From: Acidobacteriaceae bacterium
GTDB taxonomy: Bacteria > Acidobacteriota > Terriglobia > Terriglobales > Acidobacteriaceae
DNA length: 21,428 bases
Assembly (NCBI GenBank): GCA_030049955.1
Contig: JASIJX010000480.1
Coordinates: forward strand, 1-21,428
Reading direction: 5' to 3'
The translations under genes and the position numbers were made by a program. The notes beneath the pieces were generated by a model that was given only the letters and a program-made list of their open reading frames with translations, ran no database searches and was not told the origin of the DNA. How positions within the stretch are numbered: position 1 is the stretch's first letter; every line of letters begins with the position of its first letter. Positions 1 through 6,897 of the stretch are shown here, one piece after another.

Positions 1-817
1 GGACGTCGTCGCCACTCATTTCTTGAACCGGCGTGTAGTCGTAAGGCCCGCAATTGGTGTTATTGTTCAGGGCGGTCATGACACACTGCGATCCCGAAGT
101 GATGTTCAGCGCGACGGTATAGCTTTGAGGTGAGTTGGTCGCTCCCGAACTCGTGACATTAACCGTGGCGGTGTAGGTCCCGGCCGCAAGCCCCGAAATG
201 CTTGGCTGGTTGGAACATGTATAGGGGGCTGAGCTACCCGAACAGCTCACAGTGAGCCAGCCGCTTCCGCTGCCGTAGTTGATCGAGGTCGTCGGCGACG
301 CCAGCGTTCCGCTGCCGGAGTTGCTCACGGTGACATTCTGTGAGGATGGATTCGAGCCTCCGGCCGTTGCGCTGAAGCTGAGGCTGGTTGGGGAAAGCGA
401 GATGGTCGGTGAGCCCGACGACCCAACGTTCAGCGTAATAGGAAGGTTGACGGGCGAGTTGCTCGCTCCCGAGCTGGAGATTGCAAGCGTAGCAGTGTAG
501 GTCCCGAGAGCCAAGCCACAGGTATTTTGGAAGGTGACCTGCAACGTATAGGGAGCCGAGCTGCCGGAAACCGAAGCATTCAGCCAGCCATTTCCTTGGT
601 TGTAGGTGTACTGGAGTGTCGGCGACGCCAGCGTGCCGCCGCCAGAGTTGCTAATGGTGACATCCTGGGTAGCTGGATTGCCGCTGCACACCCCTGACAT
701 GTTTGCTGTGAGACTGGCTGGAGAAAGCGAGATGGCCGGCGACTGTCCAAAAGCAGGCGAACACACCCCCAGAATTAATAACGGGAGCAACCGAGGCAAA
801 ATGCGTAGATTTCTCAA
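1..817 (-). CDS. Secreted BACON-repeat / GH12-like protein, 3' end cut by window edge
   Basis: This frame stays open to the left edge, giving 272 residues of the N-terminal part. It starts at TTG 817, chosen because GGAGG lies 5 nt upstream (823-827) and because the N-terminus is a Sec signal peptide: MRNLR, a Leu/Ile/Pro-rich core, cleavage near AFG-QSP. Residues about 28-132 and 138-242 are two BACON/Ig-like repeats (ISLSPTSLSF, NVTVSNSGSG, GWLTVSC, AAGTYTATV). After residue 243 comes Gln-Cys ... NCGPYDYT, the same lead-in that opens the GH12-like domains of the gene ending at 12698, so a GH12-like beta-glucanase domain very probably follows outside the window. The 5' end, including ribosome site and signal peptide, resembles that of the gene starting at 15208, so the two are paralogues. 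Expected role: exported polysaccharide-binding and hydrolysing enzyme. The catalytic residues are not visible here. Confidence 0.8.
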   Translation of the reverse strand, partial: MRNLRILPRLLPLLILGVCSPAFGQSPAISLSPASLTANMSGVCSGNPATQDVTISNSGGGTLASPTLQYTYNQGNGWLNASVSGSSAPYTLQVTFQNTCGLALGTYTATLAISSSGASNSPVNLPITLNVGSSGSPTISLSPTSLSFSATAGGSNPSSQNVTVSNSGSGTLASPTTSINYGSGSGWLTVSCSGSSAPYTCSNQPSISGLAAGTYTATVNVTSSGATNSPQSYTVALNITSGSQCVMTALNNNTNCGPYDYTPVQEMSGDDV

Positions 818-850
818 AAAAACCTCCGACCGCAAAAATCGGTCGACTAC

Positions 851-881
851 TGCCATATCACTGCTTGATAATCGCTGTCAA
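851..881 (-). promoter_or_regulatory. Promoter of the left secreted GH12-like gene, with operator-like site over -10
   Basis: On the minus strand there is TTGACA (881-876), an 18-nt spacer, then TATGGC (857-852). Transcription would start near 845, about 28 nt before the TTG start at 817. The -10 box lies inside TGATATGGCA (860-851), a near-copy of the palindrome TGATATATCA that overlaps the -10 boxes at 8491 and 18085. The -35 box is perfect and the -10 box is poor, as expected if an activator or repressor acts here. Prediction only. Confidence 0.45.
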
Positions 882-926
882 TTGTTTTCCGAAGCGGCAA
901 TTTTCAAGAGCAACTCCCAGTCTCAG

Positions 927-936
927 TGACATATCA
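927..936. promoter_or_regulatory. Operator-like inverted repeat TGACATATCA
   Basis: TGACATATCA differs by one base from the perfect palindrome TGATATATCA found upstream of the genes starting at 8610 and 18414. It lies 110 nt upstream of the TTG start at 817 and 66 nt beyond the similar box at 851-860, so the left gene may carry two operators. Confidence 0.3.
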
Positions 937-1130
937 CAATAGTTAATTCGACGTTGCGCCGACCAAAAGCGCAAAGAGAAGATTATCCCTCACAATTTAT
1001 CGATTTACTTCGTTCAACCGGCGTTTTGGGACAGTTCTGGATTCAGATGCCGCCTAGTTCACCAACTGCTGATTACGGGAAGGAGGCGCGCTAATGACAT
1101 TACTTCTCATCCTGAAATCCCTCGTAAACG

Positions 1131-1328
1131 CTCCGCCATGCTGGTAGGGCTCTAAACCCGCATCTCTTTCGAGACATCTTTGCGCTTGATTTTCTCAAAA
1201 GCCACAACGCTGACTACCTGAAATTGGCGCAAATCCGGTGGCACAAAAACCATCTAAATAAGTGTCATGACCTACTCTTGGATGCACGACGAGTCGGTAG
1301 GAACCAATGTCGCCGGCACTGGGAGTGA
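1131..1328 (+). pseudogene. Degraded tyrosine recombinase (phage-type integrase) C-terminal fragment
   Basis: One plus-strand frame, open from a stop at 1125-1127 to TGA at 1326-1328, reads NPHLFRDIFALDFL then DYLKLAQIRWHKN and later ARRVGRN. This is the box II pattern of tyrosine recombinases: H-x-x-R within HLFRD (1161-1175), an acidic-DYL stretch, then the region around the second His (WHKN). The nucleophilic tyrosine segment is not recognisable. No start codon or N-terminal domain is present, and upstream sequence in this frame is full of stops. I read it as the relic of an integrated element. The rest of the 818-1486 gap shows no gene I can support. The match is from memory of the family and is moderate. 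Confidence 0.5.
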
Positions 1329-1486
1329 GGAACGGAGCCGGAAAAAGGATGATTGTCGACAGCGTTCAAGCCACAACACAAAACACTCAAGGCCGCATAA
1401 CAGGCCTGAATATCGCGGCAGACTTGCGCAAGTCGAGGCGGAAACCGTCCATTTGGTCCAGATTGCGCCAGGCTCATCAGCTTGGC

Positions 1487-2380
1487 TCAACATTTACGCG
1501 AAAGGCACTCCCTGGGGCCGCACCCATACGACTGTATAAACACTTTATAGAACTGCGAATAACTTCCGAATCCGGCCCCATAGACCGCTTCGGCAAGAGT
1601 GCTGTGATCCGTTCCACGGTATGCTTCGAAAAAGCGCGACAGCCGCAAGGAATTACGGTACTGACTGAGAGGCACCCCAACCTGTCGATGGAAAATTCGA
1701 CTGAGATAAGCCTTGCTCGCCCCGCAGGCCCTGGAGAGTTCATTCAAATCCTGGCCGGTATCGTTCTCGCTTAACACTCTTATCGCCCGTTGCACCGAGG
1801 GGTGTAGAGCGATAGCCTTTCCGCTTGTCTTTCCTTCATTCTGAAGGCGCCAGCATAGAAGCAATAGGTGATGAAGGCCGGCATTGAGTCCATCGGGGTC
1901 GTGATGCTCGAAGCGGAAATCCGAGGCAGCTCCAAATCCAGCCTCGCGATTCAGCAAATCGGAGTCCAAGGAACCCTCCATGAGAGATTCCATCATCTTC
2001 GAAATCAAGTCGAAGGCTTTTGGGTCGAGCACGGTGCTCGCAAGTTCGCTCTGATTATTTGGAGAATGCTTCAGGCCCTCGTATTTTGCGATGTGACAGG
2101 ATTTGTTGATGAGCGACGGCGTGAACACTACGACATAGAAACGTGCATTGTCTGATCGGGTGATTAGTTGATGTTCCTGCCCTGGAAAGAGCCACAGCAA
2201 GGTTCTCGGGGAGAATGTGAAGCGGTGACCGTTCACTACATACGTAATCGTCCCCTGGACAATAAAATTCAACTCGAGCTCGCGGTGGTGATGGCTCTGA
2301 AGACTCGGCAGATTTCGTATAGATTCTGCGAGGTAAATGAGCCCGTCATACGTTTTGCCAAGCTTCAGGTCTGCCAGCAT
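1487..2380 (-). CDS. AraC-family transcriptional regulator (cupin sensor + two HTH)
   Basis: A 297-residue regulator of usual AraC/XylS length. Residues about 25-95 form an AraC-type cupin sensor domain (His cluster at 30-32, then LELNFIVQGTITYVVNG and PGQEH). Residues about 192-295 form the DNA-binding domain, with a first HTH near 212-231 (LNELSRACGASKAYLSRIF) and a second near 262-282 (LAEAVYGAGFGSYSQFYKVF, then GCGPRE), which fits the AraC signature. It is divergent from the epimerase/oxygenase/transporter block with fewer than 90 nt between the start codons, so it probably controls that block in response to a sugar bound by the cupin. The ATG at 2380 has no Shine-Dalgarno; a -10-like TATATT lies exactly where a leaderless transcript would begin. 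Ligand unknown. Confidence 0.9.
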   Translation of the reverse strand: MLADLKLGKTYDGLIYLAESIRNLPSLQSHHHRELELNFIVQGTITYVVNGHRFTFSPRTLLWLFPGQEHQLITRSDNARFYVVVFTPSLINKSCHIAKYEGLKHSPNNQSELASTVLDPKAFDLISKMMESLMEGSLDSDLLNREAGFGAASDFRFEHHDPDGLNAGLHHLLLLCWRLQNEGKTSGKAIALHPSVQRAIRVLSENDTGQDLNELSRACGASKAYLSRIFHRQVGVPLSQYRNSLRLSRFFEAYRGTDHSTLAEAVYGAGFGSYSQFYKVFIQSYGCGPRECLSRKC

Positions 2381-2386
2381 TAGGAC

Positions 2387-2416
2387 AATATACGAAAACT
2401 TTTTATCAATTGTCGA
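2387..2416 (-). promoter_or_regulatory. Predicted leaderless promoter of the araC-like gene
   Basis: On the minus strand TCGACA (2416-2411) and TATATT (2392-2387) are 18 nt apart. Six nucleotides separate the -10 box from the A of ATG 2380, so the predicted transcription start coincides with the start codon. This would explain why no ribosome-binding site is visible. The same intergenic strip must carry the promoter of the divergent epimerase gene, for which I see no good -10. Confidence 0.4.
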
Positions 2417-2467
2417 GAAGACAGCCGTTCGGCGCGATCAGTAGGGTATGTGAGGAGTTTTGTCGCC

Positions 2468-3535
2468 GTGACACCTGCTATCAATCCGCGCGTGTTTGGG
2501 ACGACCCCGGATGGACGCCAGATTGACGCGTGGACGCTCTGCGGCGCAAGTGGGTTAACACTCGAAATCATCACATACGGTGCAACTGTTACGCGACTTC
2601 TGGTGCCGGATCGCGAGGGCGATTTGGCGGATGTTGTCTTGGGCTTCGACAATCTCGCCGCTTACTTAAGTCATTCGGCCTATTTCGGTTGCGTGGTGGG
2701 TCGAGTTGCAGGGCGAGTCTCGAACGCCAGCTTCCGTCTCGATGGAGAGTTGTACGAACTCTTCCCCAATAACCCCCCAAATCACCTCCACGGTGGAAAA
2801 AGAGGATTCGACAAACGAGTATGGGCAGCCACTCCTGTGGAGAGGGTAAACGGGGAGCCGTCGCTGCAATTGATGTACCGGAGCCCACACCTCGAGGAAG
2901 GGTATCCGGGCACGGTGGACGTGACGGTGACATACACAATTACGCGAGACAACGCGCTGTTGGTGGAAACTTGCGGTGGCGCAGATGAGCCGACGCCGTT
3001 CAGCCTTACCCTGCATCACTATTTCAATTTGGCAGGAGAAGGCTCCGGCTCGATCGCAGACCATGAACTCCAGATTTATGCAGACGAGTTCATTGCGGCC
3101 GACGAGTTCATGACTCTTCTCGGCGAGGCAGTTGCGGTGGGGGACAACAATGATCTTCGGTGTCCGAGGACCTTGCGTGAGGTCATTCCGGATCTGTTTC
3201 GAAACCACGGAGATCTATATGTCATCCGCAAAGACGCGAGGATTGGATCAGGCGAACAGGTGCGGGCTGCTCGGCTTGTACATCCTGAGAGCGGCAGGAC
3301 GCTGGAAATTTCTACTACCGCTACCCATCTTCAGCTCTATACAGGGGCCGCTCTTGATGCTTCATTGACTGGCAAGTCCGGCGATGCCTATCCGCAGTAT
3401 GCAGGCATTTGCCTTGAGTGCGAAGGGTATCCAGATGGAGCCAATCGCCCCCATCTTGGTGACATCATTTTGCGTCCCGGCGCCCCGAGAAAAGAGATGA
3501 CGACCTATGCTTTTGGCTGTATTGAGCGCGCGTGA
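2468..3535 (+). CDS. galM: Aldose 1-epimerase (mutarotase)
   Basis: Interconverts alpha and beta anomers of free aldoses such as glucose, galactose or xylose, normally in the cytoplasm. The chain of about 355 residues matches GalM length and fold. Visible motifs, numbered from the GTG at 2450: FGTTPDG (17-22), NHLHGGKRGFDKRVW (His112/His114), LTLHHYFNLAG (His189/His190, the proton-transfer His), DLYVIRK (Asp255, sugar binding) and CLECEGYPDGANRP (catalytic Glu at 323 or 325). I prefer GTG 2468 because GAGGAG (2452-2457) lies 10 nt upstream; GTG 2450 is in frame but has a weaker site. It has no signal peptide. It is first in the block divergent from the AraC regulator, and 128-134 nt separate it from the oxygenase fusion, so co-transcription is likely but not certain. 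Confidence 0.92.
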   Translation: MTPAINPRVFGTTPDGRQIDAWTLCGASGLTLEIITYGATVTRLLVPDREGDLADVVLGFDNLAAYLSHSAYFGCVVGRVAGRVSNASFRLDGELYELFPNNPPNHLHGGKRGFDKRVWAATPVERVNGEPSLQLMYRSPHLEEGYPGTVDVTVTYTITRDNALLVETCGGADEPTPFSLTLHHYFNLAGEGSGSIADHELQIYADEFIAADEFMTLLGEAVAVGDNNDLRCPRTLREVIPDLFRNHGDLYVIRKDARIGSGEQVRAARLVHPESGRTLEISTTATHLQLYTGAALDASLTGKSGDAYPQYAGICLECEGYPDGANRPHLGDIILRPGAPRKEMTTYAFGCIERA

Positions 3536-3589
3536 GATGAGCGTTGTAGCGACAACACACTTCGCTCCTGTATTGGGCCCGTTGACAGC

Positions 3590-3605
3590 GCCCAGCGAAC
3601 TGGGC
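3590..3605 (+). other. Short stem-loop between epimerase and oxygenase genes
   Basis: GCCCAG - CGAA - CTGGGC forms a perfect 6-bp stem with a 4-nt loop in the gap between the epimerase and the oxygenase fusion. There is no T-run after it, so it may be an mRNA processing or partial-attenuation element rather than a terminator. Confidence 0.3.
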
Positions 3606-3669
3606 TCATGGAATTGCTCGCAACTGAAACTTGATGCTGCGACAACACCTCACTAAAAGGTGAATGACC

Positions 3670-5952
3670 ATGAGTAGTAACACTGCCTCCGCCTTTAACC
3701 CACCACAAGAGTTTGACTACAGTCTTACGGGCGTAAATTCGACTCGTGCTATAGAGAAGGGGCTCGCTGAAGCGGATTGGTATCAGTGCCCTGTGCCCCG
3801 CGAGACGATGCGTGACCTCCTAGAGCGTAGTGATGCACCGGCGATTCGAGACACCATACTGTGGTTTGCTCTCATCCTGTCGTGTGCACTAGCTACATAT
3901 GCGCTCCGGCACACGCTCTGGGCCATTGTTCCCTATTTGGCCTACTGCGTCCTGTATGCCTCAACTTCCGACTCACGCTGGCACGAGTCTGGACACGGTA
4001 CTGCCTTCAAGTCCGACTGGATGAACAGCATTCTCTATGAGATCGCGTCGTTCATGGTGATGCGCGAGTCCACTGTGTGGCGCTGGAGTCACACGCGTCA
4101 TCATAGCGACACGCTAATTGTGGGTCGCGACCCGGAAATTGCTGTTCCGCGGCCGCCAGACATCAGGGGCATCGTGATGTCTTTTTTCAACCTGAAGGGG
4201 TACCCAAAATATTTTCATCATGTTCTGCTCCACTGCAGTGGCCGCATGTCCCCGGAAGAAAAAACCTACATCCCTGAGCCTGAATATTCAAAAGTGTATC
4301 TACGAGCGAAAGTCTACATCTCGATCTATGCGACCGTGATCGGCATTGCCATCTATACCCGCAGCCTTCTGCCGTTACTCTTCATCGGCCTGCCCAATCT
4401 CTTCGGTACATGGCTCCTGGTAGTTTATGGCCTCACACAGCACGCCGGTCTTGCCGAGAATGTTCTCGACCACCGTCTAAACTGCCGCACGGTGTCGATG
4501 TGCAGTGTGAATCGGTTCCTTTACTGGAACATGAATTACCACATCGAGCATCACATGTTTCCGCTTGTTCCATATCACTCACTGCCATTGCTCCATGCTG
4601 CCGTAAAGGATGACTGTCCGCCCACCTACCCAAGCCTTTTTGCGGCTTGGCGCGAAATCATCTCTACCGTCACCAGACAAGTCAAAGATCCGTCATATCA
4701 TGTGAAGCGCCGTCTTCCGGAACAAAGGTCCCGCCTATGCCAAGACACTCGCTCTTCTGAACTTAAACAGGACGCCGACGGTTGGCTTGATGCATGTGCG
4801 GCAGCGGAGTTGAAGCACGGAGATGTTCTCCGCGTTGATTATGGTCGAAAGACTTATGCTCTCTATCGCACGCGCGATGGGCAGCTGTACGCCACAGATG
4901 GAATTTGTACTCACGGAAACACTCATCTGGCCGGAGGTCTGATTATCGGAAATATGATAGAGTGTCCCAAGCATAATGGACGCTTTAACCTCATTGATGG
5001 CTCCCCTGCGCGCGTACCGATCTGCCGCGGATTGGCGACTTATCCTGTGGAAGAACGCGACGCTAGAATCCGGATCCATATTGTGCACCCAGGTGGCGCC
5101 GGCGCACGGGCGCCACAAACTACGGAGTTTCGCGTGGTGAGCAATTGTAATGTTGCTACCTTCATTAAGGAACTCATTCTTGTACCGGTAAACGCCGGCA
5201 GGCCCATCACATTTACTCCGGGAGATTATCTGCAGTTTGAGATTCCGGCCTATGGTGAGATCCCCTTTAGCACTTTTGACATCCCTGAGCCATTTGCCTC
5301 GGTGTGGAGGAACCATCATCTATTCGATCTTGTTGCCAGCAATGCGGATGCCTCCCGGCGCAATAATTATTCTCTAGCCAGCAATCTTAAAACGGAGTCC
5401 ACGCTGCGGCTCAATGTTCGCATCGCGACGCCGCCTCCGGGACAGGATTGTACACCGGGGGCAGGTTCCAGCTATCTCTTCAGCCTCAAACCTGGCGACT
5501 GCATCTCCGCAATCGGGCCCTTTGGCGACTTTCACATCAAGCCCACGCAGCGTGAGATGGTCTACATCGGCGGCGGCGCCGGCATGGCGCCACTCCGGGC
5601 ACATCTGACGTATTTGCTGGAAACAGAGCGAACCGCCCGCAAAATCAGCTTCTGGTATGGCGCACGATCGAAACAGGAGCTGTTCTATACCGACTACTTC
5701 AGCAACTTTGCAAACTCGCACCACAACTTCAGTTTTTATCCCGCGCTTTCGTCGCCTCTGCCCGAGGATGAATGGAAAGGTCAGGTTGGCTTTATCCATG
5801 AAGTCGTTTTCGATAACTATCTCCGGTCCCACCCCACTCCGACTACGATTGAGTACTATTTGTGTGGCCCTCCGATGATGATCAAGGCTTGCACCAAGAT
5901 GCTCGACAGTTTGGGCGTCCCACCTCATCAGATTGCGTTTGACGAGTTTTAA
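3670..5952 (+). CDS. Single-chain oxygenase: membrane di-iron desaturase/hydroxylase + Rieske ferredoxin + NqrF-type reductase
   Basis: About 760 residues with three domains in series. (1) Residues about 60-330 are an integral-membrane di-iron fatty-acid-desaturase/alkane-hydroxylase-type domain: His boxes HESGH (105-109), HTRHH (141-145) and HIEHH (291-295), plus QH...DH near 258-268, with hydrophobic spans near 60-100 and 215-252. (2) Residues about 370-470 are a Rieske [2Fe-2S] ferredoxin of MocE type: C-T-H (413-415) and C-P-K-H (432-435). (3) Residues about 485-760 resemble the FAD/NADH part of Na+-NQR subunit F: LNVRIATPPPG, SSYLFSLKPGD, GPFGDF, IGGGAGMAPLR, FWYGARS, YYLCGPPMM, and a terminal IAFDEF. 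Electrons would pass from NADH through FAD and the Rieske cluster to the di-iron site within one chain. In rhizobial rhizopine catabolism MocD and MocE are separate proteins of types (1) and (2). ATG 3670 is preferred because AAGGTG lies 7 nt upstream; ATG 3664 is also in frame. The substrate is unknown. Sugar-gene neighbours favour an O-methyl sugar or cyclitol; a lipid or alkane remains possible. Confidence 0.88.
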   Translation: MSSNTASAFNPPQEFDYSLTGVNSTRAIEKGLAEADWYQCPVPRETMRDLLERSDAPAIRDTILWFALILSCALATYALRHTLWAIVPYLAYCVLYASTSDSRWHESGHGTAFKSDWMNSILYEIASFMVMRESTVWRWSHTRHHSDTLIVGRDPEIAVPRPPDIRGIVMSFFNLKGYPKYFHHVLLHCSGRMSPEEKTYIPEPEYSKVYLRAKVYISIYATVIGIAIYTRSLLPLLFIGLPNLFGTWLLVVYGLTQHAGLAENVLDHRLNCRTVSMCSVNRFLYWNMNYHIEHHMFPLVPYHSLPLLHAAVKDDCPPTYPSLFAAWREIISTVTRQVKDPSYHVKRRLPEQRSRLCQDTRSSELKQDADGWLDACAAAELKHGDVLRVDYGRKTYALYRTRDGQLYATDGICTHGNTHLAGGLIIGNMIECPKHNGRFNLIDGSPARVPICRGLATYPVEERDARIRIHIVHPGGAGARAPQTTEFRVVSNCNVATFIKELILVPVNAGRPITFTPGDYLQFEIPAYGEIPFSTFDIPEPFASVWRNHHLFDLVASNADASRRNNYSLASNLKTESTLRLNVRIATPPPGQDCTPGAGSSYLFSLKPGDCISAIGPFGDFHIKPTQREMVYIGGGAGMAPLRAHLTYLLETERTARKISFWYGARSKQELFYTDYFSNFANSHHNFSFYPALSSPLPEDEWKGQVGFIHEVVFDNYLRSHPTPTTIEYYLCGPPMMIKACTKMLDSLGVPPHQIAFDEF

Positions 5953-5958
5953 CTAAAG

Positions 5959-6897
5959 ATGCGCATGAGCTCTCGTTCTGGATTTCTCAACGACGGATCG
6001 GTGGATGCGCCTAAGCTTCGGGTCTACCTGAATCTAGACAATCTGACCGATTTGCCCAGTAATAGCCTCTGGCCAGGCCTTGAAGGTTCGGCTCGTTATC
6101 AGCGGCTATTGGCGGATGCATTTGAGGGTGTTCAACTGACGACGGATGCGCCAGCACCGGCTGAGGCGCTGCTTCCTTACTGTGGGCTCGACCGAATCAA
6201 CAGTCCTCGTGAGGCCGATGCAATTGCGGCCAAACATTGTTCGCGTGGCGATGTCTGCCTAACGGTTCATGCTGGTTGGGGATTAGAAAGCGACCACGAA
6301 GTGTTCTGTCTCGTCGAGGCAATTCTCACGGCATCTGAAAAACATCGGCTACCCATCTTCATCGAGACGCATCGCGCCACAATTACGCAAGACATCTGGC
6401 GCACGGCAAACATTGCAATGAAGTTTCCCGAGGTTCGATTCAATGGCGACTTTAGCCACTACTACTGCGGCCAGGAACTCGTCTACGGAAACTGGGATGA
6501 GAAAGTGGCGTTCATGGAACCGATTTTTGCGCGCATCGGGTTTGTCCACGGTCGCATCGCAAGCCCGGGCTGCATGCAGGTGCCGATCGACTCCAACACG
6601 AGTTTGCGCCCTCTTCAGGCTCACGGCCAGGTTAACTATCTTGAGCATTTCAAGGAGCTATGGACTCGTTCCATGCTGGGATTTCTAGCTGGTGCGAGTT
6701 CCGGCGACGTTCTAATTTTTGCGCCGGAGCTTCTTTCAGCCACTCACTATTACGCCCGGATGTTCCCGGATTCCTCTGGCCATCTTGTCGAGGAGTCTGA
6801 CCGCTACGAGCAAGCGCTGCTCTATAAAGATCTGGCGCGTGCGTGCTTTGCGGAAGCCGCCCGCCTGTCAGGTTCATCACGGGAGCAGATCGGGTGA
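5959..6897 (+). CDS. Xylose-isomerase-like TIM-barrel protein (sugar isomerase/epimerase superfamily)
   Basis: A 312-residue cytoplasmic protein without signal peptide. The residue pattern fits the xylose-isomerase-like/AP-endonuclease-2 barrel, whose divalent metal is held by Glu, Asp, His and Glu at strand ends. Candidates are Glu136 (FIETHR), Asp164 with His167 (NGDFSHYYCGQE), His197 (FVHGRI) and Glu257 (IFAPELL). Family members include sugar epimerases, inosose dehydratase (IolE/MocC) and inosose isomerase, so the exact reaction cannot be read from sequence. It starts 6 nt after the oxygenase stop and its stop overlaps the transporter start, so the three are translated together. That suggests it processes the product of the oxygenase. 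ATG 5959 has only a weak upstream site (ACTAAAG), consistent with translational coupling. Confidence 0.72.
   Translation: MRMSSRSGFLNDGSVDAPKLRVYLNLDNLTDLPSNSLWPGLEGSARYQRLLADAFEGVQLTTDAPAPAEALLPYCGLDRINSPREADAIAAKHCSRGDVCLTVHAGWGLESDHEVFCLVEAILTASEKHRLPIFIETHRATITQDIWRTANIAMKFPEVRFNGDFSHYYCGQELVYGNWDEKVAFMEPIFARIGFVHGRIASPGCMQVPIDSNTSLRPLQAHGQVNYLEHFKELWTRSMLGFLAGASSGDVLIFAPELLSATHYYARMFPDSSGHLVEESDRYEQALLYKDLARACFAEAARLSGSSREQIG

Noticed and set aside
1265..1539. Overlapping short frames on both strands near 1265-1774
   Set aside because: They overlap the AraC gene or the recombinase relic, have low-complexity Arg/Ser content and no ribosome sites.
3664..5952. The oxygenase as a simple fatty-acid desaturase for membrane lipids
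   Set aside because: Not excluded, but disfavoured: it carries its own Rieske and reductase domains and is in an operon with a sugar isomerase and a sugar porter.
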